Shown here in pieces: positions 1 through 10,616 of a stretch of DNA of 64,000 nt; the first letter of the stretch is position 1; the number at the start of each line of letters is the position of its first letter. Origin of the DNA: Nothophaeocryptopus gaeumannii (Eukaryota; Ascomycota; Dothideomycetes; Mycosphaerellales; Mycosphaerellaceae); the NCBI GenBank assembly GCA_031771865.1, contig JASISA010000041.1, positions 186,001-250,000 of the forward strand, given 5' to 3'. The position numbers were made by a program, and so were the translations under genes. Under the pieces are notes generated by a model, which saw nothing but the letters and a program-made list of their open reading frames with translations, ran no database searches and was not told the origin of the DNA.

Positions 1-3000
1 ACGGATGAGCCGCGGAGCGAGACGATCCGGACGTGTCAGCGATGTTGTGTCTGATTCTCCGCTTGCAAGCAATGCCAGTCCCTCGTCCAGTATGGAAGGT
101 ACACCTCAGGCTCACATGCAAAGTCTTGGTGACGAACTTGACGCACTGGATGACGACGACAGCATCGAGGGTACTCCAGCGACTAGCCACTTCGTTGATG
201 GCAGCGTCGACGGAGCCTCTCCAGAGACCCAGCGACAAGTCAGCGTGGAGCCTGAAAGTCCAACGAAGATGGATGAAGACGAGAGAGTTGGTGTGCATCC
301 TGTCATTTCCTCTCCGATCGTCAGCTTGAAGAGTCAAGTTCGATCTACAGAGCTGCCGAGTCAAGCAAACGCAGCCATGCTCGCACATGAGCATATTCTG
401 AGGAAGGCCGAGATGGTTGATGCTGGAGTCATGACCGAGCCATGGGAGCCAGAGCGCATCGTTGAGAAGCAGTCCATTAGAGAGCGCGCGGGCGAGGCCG
501 TTGGTGGAGCGTTGGCAGGGTTCGGTCTCAGTAGAGTATTAGGTCGCAAGCACAGCGAGCACGAGGACGACACTCGCGATGAGGCTGTTCCAGGCACTGC
601 CGATGAAGGCTCCAATACAGCAGCCCAAGCCGACAATGCCACTCAGCCTGAAGTGACTGCCCCTGCTCCGAAGCCCGGCACGATCAGCATCGGTACCGAT
701 GCTCGAGGCGTACCAATTACGATCGCAACGGGCACTGACGCTCGCATCATTCCATCCACGAGCGTTGGAACGGACGCTCGCGCACAGCCTTTGACAATCA
801 GCATCGGTACGGACGCGCGTGGCGTTCCTGTCACTATCGATGCTGCAACGGCCACAGAGGTCGAGCCGAAGTCACTCCTGATTCAGGATATGCCGCATGC
901 TCGCTCAGTGGACTATTCGCCTACCATCTCCCAGGAGACTGAACCACACCAGTGGCCGCTCCCGCCCAATAGGAGAATCATTGGTGGCGACGAATTTCTA
1001 CGCAGCACCGAGTCTGAGTCAGAGACACCTGTAATGCCAATAGCGGCGCCACCTTCTCCACTTGCAGTGCAGCTTGCCTTCTCTGACATTGTTGCGCAAG
1101 ATTATGAGCCAGTGCGGCCAGAAGTAGAGCCAGAGAGACCGATTGTCCCTAGGAGGAGCTCGAAGCGAATGGATCTGCTATACAATGCTGGGGAGTCACC
1201 AGAGCCGAAGTCGATCAAAGAAGGCACCGCAGCTGTGCTATTCACTGCTGCAGGATCCGAAGACTTGGAGAGGACGAGATCGAAGTCGATATCCTCCTCC
1301 GAGCGCAGCGCGCGTTTCGCCAAGGAAGGCGAACCAAAGACTCTGGCAGATGATCGCAACATGCCCACAGTTGTACTCGGTGATGACCAAGAGGAGAAGA
1401 GACCCACTACATCGACCAGACGACCGCTCGCAGATATGTCGCCAAACATGCATGCGCCACCAAGCAGACCAGCACCAAGTCCCCCAATGGCGGATGAAGG
1501 CTCGCAGACTCTTGTCTCTGGTGATGAAATTGACAGCATGTTCCGCAACAAGAACAGCTCATCAAGAGACTTTGGTAGCTCGCCCTTCCAGAGTGCTGCA
1601 GCTGCAGCGACTGCAGCGCTTGCGGCCAACTCGCCATCGACAAACACTCGAGCTGCTACCGATCCCAGACCTTCCATCTATGAGTCGCCGACTCTGCGGC
1701 AGCGACCGTCCAGTGCCGGCAGCATGCGACGCAAGGAAGTGGCAGAAGCACCTCCTCTCCCCGCGGACCACAATCTCAAGATCGCGGAGGCTCGACAGGC
1801 GCCGGGTGTGCCAGGACAGGCAAACACGGCTGGTACTATGGGTCCACCCAGTATGCCTGCATCTTCTTACAAGCCAAGGCCCAACACTCCCGGTGGCCGT
1901 CCATATGACGTTCGTAACATTCATTCGCGCGACTCAACCACGCCTCGTCCGGTCAGACAAAAGGACAGCCGCGGGCAGGTGTCAGACAAGGTATCACATA
2001 GAACGTCGGTGTCTTCCTTTGCATCTGAGCTGGACGAGCGTTTCAACATCACACGAGGGCATATCATTTACCCTGCAGACGTTGAGCCTTCTACGGACCC
2101 CAGGATGATTCAAGCCATTACACAGACCATGATTGGAGAGTACTTGTGGAAATACACTCGCAAGACTGGCCGAAGCGAGACTTCCTCGACTCGACACAGG
2201 CGATTCTTCTGGATACATCCATACACACGAACACTGTACTGGAGTGAGCAGGATCCAAGCACAGCTGGTAAGAATATGCTCAAAGCTAAGAGTGTCGCCA
2301 TCGACGCTGTCAGAGTCATCTCCGACGACAACGCATACCCACCTGGTCTGCATAGGAAGTCCTTGGTCGTGATTACCCCCGGTCGCGAGATCGTGTTTAC
2401 TGCACCGACTGGCCAACGCCATGAGACATGGTTTAATGCACTATCCTACCTTCTGCTAAGAACGGAACGGGAGAAGGCTGAGGAGGAAGACACCATGAGC
2501 CAAGAGGACCTCGAAGAGTTTAATCCTGGATTCGGAAAGACTGTCAGGCGCAGCATCAGTAAAATGGCTGGCACAGCGACCGGACGCAGCCAAAGTAGAC
2601 AGAGCCGTCGCACGAGCTTGAGCAGCTACAACAGCCGAACAACTAGGACCACAAGCCCACAACGGAATGATGTCACGTTGTCTCAGCGGCGGTCTGCAGC
2701 ATCTCAGCAACCAACGCTTCACCGAGTTCCAAAGGACCAAGGCCTGATAGCGACTTCATCGAATCAATCTCGCGTCTCATCCGGAAATGTGACTGGCCGC
2801 TTCAGCTCCATGGCAAGCCGCTTCACGCGACCCAGCAGCAGCCAACGCGCCCACTCAAGTTTGAGCCAGCGCAACGACCCCAGCGATCCAGCTAACATCT
2901 ACGACGCTAGCGTAGTCGCAGACAGCGCGGAGGACTTGAGGGCGGTGATCGAACAGCAAGAACGTGACGCGGATCGGTTGGAGAATGTACGGGCGTGCTG

Positions 3001-3207
3001 CGATGGTGAGTATAAGTCTTGGGGATTGGCGTTCAGGTACACAGAACTGACATGCGCTTCGTTTTAGGTAAACACGATGTCGGCTCCTTAACTAATCGAA
3101 ACGGGAGACGATCGAGTGTTGGGGGCCGCTTTGGCAGCCATAATCATCGACATGGAGCTGGACACCACACGCACGCGCATGGGACGGCCTCGAGCAGGAC
3201 GGGGTGA
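1..3207 (+). CDS. apsA: Num1/ApsA-type cortical anchor protein, 3' part (5' end outside window)
   Basis: The reading frame is open from the window edge to a donor at 3006 (GTGAGT). A 62-bp intron (3006-3067, ending TTTTAG) follows, and a second exon runs 3068-3207 to TGA. An ATG at 5 exists, but family members are much longer, so the true start is probably upstream. The first two thirds are acidic, Ser/Pro-rich and low complexity, with a four-copy GTDAR repeat (nt ~680-840). A pleckstrin-homology domain of the Mcp5/Num1 type lies at nt ~2040-2460 (begins HIIYPADVEP, ends LSYLLLRTE). The conserved C-terminal ENVRACCDGKHDVG block is formed exactly across the intron, which supports the splice. 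In yeast and Aspergillus, this PH domain tethers the protein to cortical phosphoinositides and anchors dynein for nuclear migration. The domain call is firm. The full N-terminal coiled coil cannot be seen here. Confidence 0.88.
679..840 (+). repeat. GTDAR protein repeat inside the Num1-like gene
   Basis: Four imperfect copies of a 12-16-residue unit centred on GTDAR (variants IGTDARGVP, TGTDARIIP, VGTDARAQP, IGTDARGVP) lie head to tail. Copies 1 and 4 are almost identical. The spacing suggests local duplication of a short coding segment. Confidence 0.8.
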
Positions 3208-3934
3208 TCACCACAATCTTCTCTTTCACACGACAAAACACAATAACACACTTTCGCTGGACGAACGACCAAATCATATCTCGTAACTTTCCTTTTGTTT
3301 TCTCTGGGATGGATGGATGCAAGAGTCACTCACGGTTGGCATATCGAGGTCAACAGGCATCTCTGGCGTAGCACTTACTCTCAACAAACTGGCTAGGGAA
3401 AAGAGTGGGTGGACTGCTACTCCTTTAAATGTTTTGAAGCGACTTTTGGGTTCTAAGATTGCCAACTGGGGAAAGAAGAAGACTTCTTACTGTCCTGTCT
3501 GTAGAGAATGTCATGACGCGATGAATCTTTCTCTCATACTTACTTACTGCCTGCCAATTCGTCGCAATGAATGTCGAGAACGTCTGAATAGGCTGAGACT
3601 AGCGAATCATACTTTGATTTGGCTTTGTGAATAGAATCAGGGGCACCACGACCCACCATCCACACGCTCAAATAGGTCAAGCAGGTCGACTAGTCATGTC
3701 GCGAACCCGCTATAGCAGATTATGTTTATACATGCTCGAAGAAGGGAACTCCGATCCTGCGCCTTGAAGCCGTCGTCGTGGCCACGAAGCGCTCTTGCTT
3801 GTAGAACGCTGAAAAAGTCTGGGTATCTCATAGTGGAACAGTACTCGCTAAACATCGTGAGCAATTGGCCATGGTCCGGTATCGGTTGGCCAGGGTGGTG
3901 TTTGGTCGAAGTTGACCTGGTGGAAGAAAAGTCC
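3208..3934. other. Intergenic, convergent 3' regions
   Basis: This 727-bp stretch lies between the converging Num1-like and DUF7918 genes. It contains only short, compositionally poor ORFs. I see no RNA gene, repeat or domain-bearing frame. Confidence 0.7.
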
Positions 3935-5043
3935 TCAGTCATCGGTGAGGTCGACGGTCTCAACCCCTGAGTGGTTAGTAGACTGGCGACCGCGCTTTTT
4001 CGCAGGGCCCTCTCCCGTAAAGGTGACACCTTCGGAGTCGCTGCCGTCCAGTGTCTCAGAACGCTGGCGCTTCTCGCGCTTAATGCCCTCTTTCTTGATG
4101 CGTGCTTGGTCTGACTGGCTTTGTTTCAGCCGACGGGCGAGCTCTCGGGCTTCGTTTAGGTTGAGGGTATTTGGGTCGCGTTCCTCGAGTGGCGTGGGCG
4201 ATGGGCTGCGTTCGATGATGCCTTCGATCTGAAGGTCTCCTGGTATGTATGTGAGTATTGATGGAGCTGCTCAGACATGTGACACTTACTGCGAGAGCGG
4301 TATTTGAAGGTGTAGACGCCAATGCGTTCCCTGCCGTAGGGCCGGTCGACATGTATCGTAGTTTGAGCTTTGCCTGTGCGCAGTTCAGGTGCACCAACAC
4401 TAGGCAGAGTTAGCGAAGATGCGATTCAGTGCGCTGCAATTGTATCAGAGGTACGTACGCAGCACGGTTGGAGATTGCACGGCCTTTCAGGCACTTCTCA
4501 GCAATGCTGGACCCAAACGCAGATTCGAACCGCTTCGTAGGTGCAGAAATGTATGTCTTGCCTGATTTGCGCACCCACGTTACCTCCATCGTCACATTGC
4601 CCAGCTCTTTAAAGTCTTCTGCCTTGGCTCTGCCGACGGGTCCATCCTCTACGTTGCCTTAGCAGTCGATCGTGTAAAGCATCCTGACACGACTCACCGG
4701 TCTGCAAATGCGCGAACTGGAATCTCTCCAGTACCGATCCTTGTGAGCTGTTACTCCAGCGGCCTTCGACATCGATCGTCTGACGGTGACCTGTCGCCTC
4801 AATGAGCCTTCCAGTTATGTGCTTGCCGTCCAGGTAGAGTTCGCAGTCGAGGGTGTCGCTGGGATGAGGCTTCTGGAGTTTGTAGTCTGTGACGACCCGA
4901 ATGATGAAGTTGGCGCCGGATTCGGCTTCGATGTATTTGGCGACTTTGGTGTTGAGCGTACCGTCATCGTCATCGTACTCGGGCAGTTGGTGCCCGTTGA
5001 CCACCAAGTGAACGCTCAGGCCGGGCTGTAGGATGAGCTGCAT
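3935..5043 (-). CDS. DUF7918 family protein
   Basis: Four exons on the minus strand: 5043-4698, 4648-4459, 4399-4290 and 4239-3935, giving 316 residues. All junctions are GT...AG and the frame closes exactly (951 nt). The start is the ATG at 5043; the frame extends upstream only through non-ATG codons. The N-terminal half (MQLILQPGLSVHLVVNG..., then VDVEGRWSN-like and FQFAHLQTGE blocks) followed by an LGNVTMEVTWVRK strand and YGRERIGVYTFKYRSR matches the layout of the fungal DUF7918 domain, which has no assigned biochemical role. The C-terminus is charged: a basic helix (nt ~4080-4160), KKRGR, then an acidic tail ending VETVDLTDD. That tail resembles nuclear or SUMO-interacting ends seen in many fungal proteins. 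It diverges from the nucleoside permease-like gene over a 741-bp spacer. Family confidence is good; function unknown. Confidence 0.82.
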
Positions 5044-5784
5044 TTTGCTGGCAGTCAAGATGATCTGTAAGGAGCGAGTGAGAGTAGCGAGCGGTGTCAG
5101 TCTGCTGAATGACTGCCGGCCAGTGGCCTTGTGTGGTAATGTGCTGCGTCTTCAATGGTGCTTGGACGACGCGAAGTGAAGCAGTCGACCCCACGCGTCT
5201 CACTTTCAGATTAAGCTTTCACTTTAGCTTCGCACGCCATCATGTGACCTGAATGGCCCTGTTCCTCAAGGTGCGACGCCTTCTCCGTCCCAAATGCCCT
5301 CTCCAAGGCACCAAGTTGGCCGTGACTGCGTCGACACGATGATCCTTGGATGCAAAGTCGATGTTCCAAACTCTTCCTTCGCTATTGACCTTGACTAATT
5401 GGTTCTCCACTTCCTGTTCCAATCCCGAAGTCTTGCCAACAGCAATCACCAACCTCACTCGTTTGTCACGTCAGCCGCTCGTCGTCTATCAATGCCCGGT
5501 TTATCCACACTTATGCACGTCGGCTATCTGATACCATCCACCTCATCATGCCGCTCTTCGGCGATGCATCTCCATGCAGGAACCGATCTATGGACTGGAG
5601 AGGCTAGGGCCACCACTTATCTCGTGCATCTACGTAAGCTTTCTCGCATTATCGGGCCCCATTCCACAGCATGGATGACCACGACGCACGATATTAGATG
5701 GTGTAGCGCGTTGAGCACATCTTCGTAGAGAGACCTCTTGCACACGTCCAGTTTTCTCTATCGTTAGAAAGCCATTGGCTCAGC
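5044..5784. promoter_or_regulatory. Divergent intergenic region between DUF7918 gene and permease-like gene
   Basis: The 741-bp spacer sits between two divergently transcribed genes and must hold both promoters. I see no clear TATA box or palindrome and no credible coding frame. Confidence 0.5.
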
Positions 5785-6993
5785 ATGCGGTTGCTCACTC
5801 TTTGCCTCCTCCTTGGAGAGGCCATCGCCGCTTCAGTCCCTGCTCTTCGACATGGCGTCAAGACAAAAAGATCCCCCAGATCTTCGCTTCGTTCAAGGAG
5901 TCAGTACCCATTGCAGCAAAATCGAACATGTACCGAAGAGGTTACACCCAAGCTGTTCATCATCAGCATGTTTGATAGCGAAGAGGAAACTTGGTATGGC
6001 CGAGACATCAATATACTGGCCAAGAATGTAACAGTACCTGGCTTCTCCCCTCTCTTTCCACAGGCACATTGTACAGCTACTGGAGAAGTCTGTCAATTGA
6101 CTACTGGCGAGGGCGAGATCAATGCGGCGTCCTCGATTTCAGCATTATGGCTCTCAGGCTGCTTCGACCTGACCTCGACCTACTTTCTGATCGCTGGGAT
6201 TGGAGGCGTGAATCCACATGTGGGCACGACTGGATCCATCAACCTCGCTCGGTATGCCGTGCAATTTGACCTGCAGTACGAGTTCGATCGCTCCCAAGTT
6301 CCCACAAACTGGACTTCTGGCTACGTCCCCCAGGATTCGTACCTTCCCGACGCCCCCGTCAACGCATTGAACTACCCAGGCGCAATCTACGGGACGGAAG
6401 CTTTCGAGCTCAATGACAATCTTAAGAAACGCGCTGTAGCCCTCACCAAGAAAGCAAAACTGAACGACACTTCCGCCGCTCAAGCCTACCGCTCCACCTA
6501 CGGCTACTCTCCTGCCCAAGATCCCCCAACAGTCGTCGAATGCGACTCAGGTACGAGCAATGTCTACTGGTCCGGCAGCGTCCTCGGTGAAGCCTTCACA
6601 GCGTACACGCAACTCCTCACAAACGGCTCAGGACTTTATTGCAACTCGCAACAAGAAGACAACGCGACTCTCGAAGCCCTCCTTCGTGGCTCTCTAGCAG
6701 GAAAACTCGATTTCAACCGGATCATCATAATGCGAACTGCGTCGGATTTCGATCGTGCGCCGCCGACAGAGACGGAGACTTACCATCTCCTGTATGCGGA
6801 GCAAGAAGGATTTGGTCCTAGCATTGAGAATATCTATCTTGCTGGTATTGAGATCGTAAAGGACGTTTTACAGAACTGGGATGAGACGTATGCGGGAGGT
6901 ATCGAGGCGGAGAACTATGTGGGAGATCTTTTGAATGCCCTTGGCAGTTCTGTAGCTCCTGACATTGGGACTGCGAGTGTTTATATCAACTAG
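5785..6993 (+). CDS. Secreted purine nucleoside permease (NUP)-like protein
   Basis: This is an intronless ORF of 402 residues with an ATG start. Residues 1-16 (MRLLTLCLLLGEAIAA) form a plausible signal peptide. A basic segment with a possible KR processing site comes next. The NUP domain follows: PKLFIISMFDSEEETWYG, then the glycine-rich YFLIAGIGGVNPHVGTTGS motif, the ARYAVQFDLQYEFD strand, and LGEAFTAYTQLL/IIIMRTASDFDRAP toward the C-terminus. NUP-family proteins share the nucleoside phosphorylase fold. One Candida member transports purine nucleosides, but whether secreted homologues act as permeases or bind/cleave nucleosides is not settled. Several N-glycosylation sequons (NWT, NGS, NAT) fit a secretory route. 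The stop codon directly abuts the tandem array that starts just downstream. Confidence 0.88.
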   Translation: MRLLTLCLLLGEAIAASVPALRHGVKTKRSPRSSLRSRSQYPLQQNRTCTEEVTPKLFIISMFDSEEETWYGRDINILAKNVTVPGFSPLFPQAHCTATGEVCQLTTGEGEINAASSISALWLSGCFDLTSTYFLIAGIGGVNPHVGTTGSINLARYAVQFDLQYEFDRSQVPTNWTSGYVPQDSYLPDAPVNALNYPGAIYGTEAFELNDNLKKRAVALTKKAKLNDTSAAQAYRSTYGYSPAQDPPTVVECDSGTSNVYWSGSVLGEAFTAYTQLLTNGSGLYCNSQQEDNATLEALLRGSLAGKLDFNRIIIMRTASDFDRAPPTETETYHLLYAEQEGFGPSIENIYLAGIEIVKDVLQNWDETYAGGIEAENYVGDLLNALGSSVAPDIGTASVYIN

Positions 6994-8448
6994 TCGCTCT
7001 CCATTCTGCTCTGCGATATGAGCATACTAGCTGCGCTTTACGCTGCATAGTCACTCCTCATTTCTTCGAGACGGCCCCTGCCAATCCAAAATCGCTCTCC
7101 GCGTTTCGTATCATGATGAGCCTACTGGCTGCGCTTGGCTGCGCTTCACGGTACACAGCTATTCCCCGTTCCTTTGAGATCGCCCAACCGAGAGAAGATT
7201 CCTCTCACTGTTTTCAACTCATTCTCATGCTACCGGATTTGCTGTACATTGCATGGTCATTTTTCATTCTATCGAGATCGCTCGCTGTTTAAGCGTGCTC
7301 TCTCATCGGCACAATCCATATTCAACCTAGTGGCTTCGCTCTCTGCTGCACAGTGGGCTTCACATCGGTCGAGGCGCCGATGTAGTAACCGGTCCTCAGG
7401 CGTTCTCTCTCATCGCCGCGATCCGTTCCCAACCTACCGGCTTCGCGTCCTATTGCACAGTGGTCTTCAATTTCGTTGAAACGCTAAGAGAGTAATCAGT
7501 CTTTCACGCCTTCTCTCTCATCGCCACGATTCGTCTTCGACCTCCTACCTTCGCTGCCCCGCTACGCGATCTTCCTTAAGTTCTATTGAGACGTGACAAG
7601 AGTGATTAGCCCTTACGCGTTCTTCTCTCTCATCGCCAAAACCCTTGAAATTTCAGCCTACTGACTTCGCTCTCCGCTACGCGGTAGGCTTCAGTTTCGT
7701 GGACAAAGTGCGAGGGTAATCGATTCTCTTGCCGTGCTTGTTCTTTGATGCTGCTTTGCTTTTTGAGCCCATTGGCTTCGCTGTCGATTGTATGGTCGGT
7801 TTAAGTTCTATTGAGACGATGCGAAAGTGATCGATTCTTCCTCCGCTTCTTCTCCAATACTGCTTTTTCTTTTGAGCTTATTAGCTTCGCTGTCGTTCAG
7901 CTATCTCTTCCACGTACGCACGCAGTACTGCGGTACTCGTGATGCTTCTGTAGATCCTGAGGTTGGTGGGGCGTGATCTTGACGGTTGGTGAAGGTGCCG
8001 GTGCCGGTGCCGGTGATGCAGAAGGGCTAGCTGAGCGGTTTCGCGGTCGGTGAGCCGGCGTGCAGGAAGCGCTTCTTCTTGATTGTGTCGTCGTCGATTG
8101 CCGGCGGCGGAGTTTGAAAGTGCAGCCAAAGGTGTCGGAGACGATGACCTTGCAGCAACAGCAATCTTATCGATAATTTACACGGTCGGCTCAAGTTCTG
8201 TTAAGAGAGGTTAAGGACGTGAGAGATCAACACGCGTTCTATCTCATCGCTACTACATATTTGAAACATACGAGCAGCGCTCTCAGCTGCATAGTCGTCG
8301 CACGTTTCGTGGAGAGAGCCTAAAATGTAGTGACACCACACGTTTCATTTCACCCGTATCTGGGCTGCTCTCTCATCACTGCTATTCAATTATAGCCTAT
8401 GGACTTCGCTCTACACTATACAGACCTTACTTTTCCAATGGAAACAAT
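6994..8448. repeat. Degenerate ~98-113-bp tandem repeat array (about 9 contiguous plus 3 separated copies)
   Basis: A recurring unit has three anchors: CTCTCTCATCGCC, then CCTACTGGCTTCGCTCTC, then TTTCGTTGAGACG. The CCTACTGG-like anchor recurs near 7023, 7121, 7228, 7326, 7433, 7544, 7657, 7768 and 7877 (steps 98, 107, 98, 107, 111, 113, 111, 109). TCTCATCG recurs at 7301, 7408, 7516, 7628, 8242 and 8371. Central copies are the most alike; outer copies are more diverged. Steps are not multiples of three, so the array is not coding. It starts at the stop codon of the permease-like gene and ends at the stop codon of the bromodomain-like gene. A ~260-bp non-repeat segment interrupts it at about 7900-8160. 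Confidence 0.82.
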
Positions 8449-9441
8449 CTAAAAGCGAGCCGGCTTCTCCTTCCACAACCTCTCAAAAACACCCCGGAGG
8501 TGAATCGCCGCCCCCCGATCATCCTCTCCCGGCCAAGTCCGAATCATCACATTCTCAATCATCAGGTTGAAATCCTCCCGAAACCGAGCGGCATTCTTGT
8601 AGCGCTCTCCGTCGAGCATGAGCTGCATACTGCCTAGGAATTGTCAGCGGAATGCATGGTAGCTTGTTGGAGAAGAGAGAGGGGTACCCAAATCCATCGT
8701 GTGAACGACCTTCCCCTTGACCTGCACCTTCAACTCGCCCGGGTATGGCTCCTGAAAAATGCGTGCGCGAGCATCACCTCGTAGCTTGGTGAGAAGTCCC
8801 CTCACCCAGCGAATCTCTGCCGACTCAGACTGCGAGCCTGCCTCGGGAGTGGAAGTCGGTGGTGTGGTTGGCGGAGCGGCGGTCGAGAGAGGCGTGTAAG
8901 GGGCCTTCACGTATGAGGCCTTCACCTGGGCGCTTTCGCGGGGAAGGGCGTATGGGTTTGGAGCGGAAGGGTAGGTGGACGGCATGGTGGAGCCGAAGCC
9001 GGCGGAGAGAGGGTGCTGGGCTCGCGTCGTGCTCTCGAGTGTGATGGGCTGCTGATCGACGGTGGGAGTGGAAGCGGACGGTATAGTGTCTGCGGTCTGA
9101 GCGGAGAGCGCTTTCGCAGTTGACTGTCTCTTGCGGGCGGGATAGCGAATCTCGCCATCGATCGGCTCTGGAGCGTCTCTCTTCGGTGGACGGGTAGTCT
9201 CCTGCTCGATAGAACCTCCGAGCGGGTTCTTGGTGACGGTCTGCTTGAAGGCTGGTGGCATGAAGGCGGCAGGGTTCTTGTCGAAATCTCGCTTGAAGTC
9301 TCGGACGGCTTGGTAGTACTTCGCGTTCTGGACATTGACTGTGGTATCATAGTCAGTCTTCAGGTTCTGGAGAGCCTGCTTGTGGTCCCGCTCCAGCTGG
9401 GCCAGGCGTCCGTTCCGGAAGGAGGTCTTCTGAGCGTCCAT
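8449..9441 (-). CDS. Coiled-coil protein with C-terminal divergent bromodomain
   Basis: Two exons, 9441-8688 and 8633-8449, joined across a 54-bp GTACCC...CCTAG intron, give 312 residues. The ATG at 9441 is preferred. Residues ~5-60 form a charged helix (SFRNGRLAQLERDHKQALQN...). Residues ~80-210 are Pro/Ser/Thr-rich and disordered. The C-terminal ~100 residues fit a bromodomain: a first helix (WVRGLLTKLRGDARARIFQEPYP), then VHTMDLGSMQLMLDGERYKN in the place of the usual PMDLGT signature, then FREDFNLMIENV and a last helix ending RLWKEKP. The splice falls exactly inside the MDLG signature, which supports the model. The position of the canonical acetyl-lysine-binding Asn appears to be Thr, so binding may be lost or altered. 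Likely nuclear. The family match is by pattern only. Confidence 0.72.
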
Positions 9442-9733
9442 GGTAAGTAAAGGCGGCGAAGGCAATGACAGTGGTGAAGTCGGATGGCAGACGGCAGAGG
9501 CAGTGGCAGAGGCAGTGGCTTCGGCGTAGTGTGCTATCCGTGAGAGGGTGGAAGGCGACGTCGTATGCTTAGTTCGTAGTGAATGAGCGGAGCTTCAAGT
9601 CCAGGCTGAGGTTGTTGTTCTAGATGTTCAGCACAGTTTGATTTTGGCGAATTTTGATTGTTTTGATTGTGTGGTGAAGCAGCCGTTGCCCTGCAGGCGC
9701 GCCGTTTGATGCCAAGACTTTCATGTGAAAGCT

Positions 9734-10180
9734 TCAGGCATCTTCCAACCTCAGGTCGATGATGCCAGGCACGGCTTGTGCTTTTCGCTTCTTTAACCTT
9801 GGAATAGGTGCTAGAAGGCCGTGCGGCATCCGCAATGACTGCCGCTTGTGCGCCTGGCCCGTTGACCTCCTTGATATCGCAGTCGTCTTCTCCGAACCCG
9901 CTTGAAGAGACTGGTGAGTGCACGCGTGGCACTGGCAATGCGGATGTGACGAGCATATTGCGCCATTCTTGCAGTGCCGATGATGAGCTTCCGTCGGGAA
10001 CATAGGCCTAGTTCCCTGCCCTGAATTCTGAGGACCAAAGTGCTTGTTGGCCCAGCAGGCCAGTCGCTCGAGCCTAGCAACTTCAGCAGCTCGGAAAGAC
10101 TGTAATCTGCCCATCTGCGCCTGGTATCTGTAGTTCAACTCAGTGAGCTCAGCCTGGTACCTGGCCCTCAGTGCAGACAT
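9734..10180 (-). CDS. Doubtful small coiled-coil protein
   Basis: A single ORF of 148 residues begins at the first in-frame ATG. The frame upstream of it, without an ATG, is also charged and helical (DSETTLKLNQLKAEHAEK), so a missed 5' exon is possible. The N-terminus (MSALRARYQAELTELNYRYQ...) is a strong amphipathic coiled coil. The C-terminus (KKRKAQAVPGIIDLRLEDA) looks like a nuclear signal followed by a hydrophobic IIDL tail. The middle part has odd composition, and another minus-strand frame over 9534-9956 reads just as well (GFGEDDCDIKEVNGPGAQ). There may therefore be an unrecognised intron or decay. No family recognised. Like its neighbour at 9441, it starts with a charged helix, but I see no clear identity between them. 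Confidence 0.35.
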   Translation of the reverse strand: MSALRARYQAELTELNYRYQAQMGRLQSFRAAEVARLERLACWANKHFGPQNSGQGTRPMFPTEAHHRHCKNGAICSSHPHCQCHACTHQSLQAGSEKTTAISRRSTGQAHKRQSLRMPHGLLAPIPRLKKRKAQAVPGIIDLRLEDA

Positions 10181-10616
10181 CTTCTCAGCATGCTCTGCCT
10201 TGAGCTGATTCAGCTTGAGCGTTGTCTCGCTGTCGATGGAGGCCAGCAGGTGGTGTTGATGTGATTACATGGCTGTCGGAGTTTGATGTCGTGGATGTCG
10301 CGAAAACGAACTGTATGCGAGCTTTTATGGGCAAGGGATTGCTGCGTCGCGGGTGCGCATGCATGCAGGGTCAGCATGTGCGTGCGTATGCCTCATGTCA
10401 GGGTCCTCATGTGCTGGGAGGCCGGTGCATTACGCACGTGTGCGCAGCTCATGTGCAGTTGAATGTTCAGCAAGTCCCTGATGCTAGGACATGTGAAAGG
10501 CTACCGCACTTTCGGTCAGTTTCCTCTGCGCTACAACAACGTCAACCGCATCCATTGCTAAACGTTGAACCTAATCCACTACCCAATATCCAACATAGAG
10601 GAAGGTACATCATACA
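10181..10616. promoter_or_regulatory. Promoter region of the tandem SUMO-like gene with a CATGTG cluster
   Basis: Non-coding spacer of 436 bp. Within 10375-10495 the E-box-like hexamer CATGTG occurs four times (10375, 10408, 10450, 10490), with one CATGTC at 10394. No other element recognised. Confidence 0.4.

Noticed and set aside
1102..2108. Long open frames on both strands inside the Num1-like gene
   Set aside because: They overlap a well-supported coding frame, have no domain, and reflect its composition.
7135..7479. 114-residue plus-strand frame in the tandem array
   Set aside because: Unit lengths of 107-113 bp shift frame from copy to copy and the frame spans several units; it is a by-product of the array.
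6994..8448. CRISPR-like array
   Set aside because: Units are degenerate throughout with no alternating constant repeat and unique spacer, and the host is a fungus.
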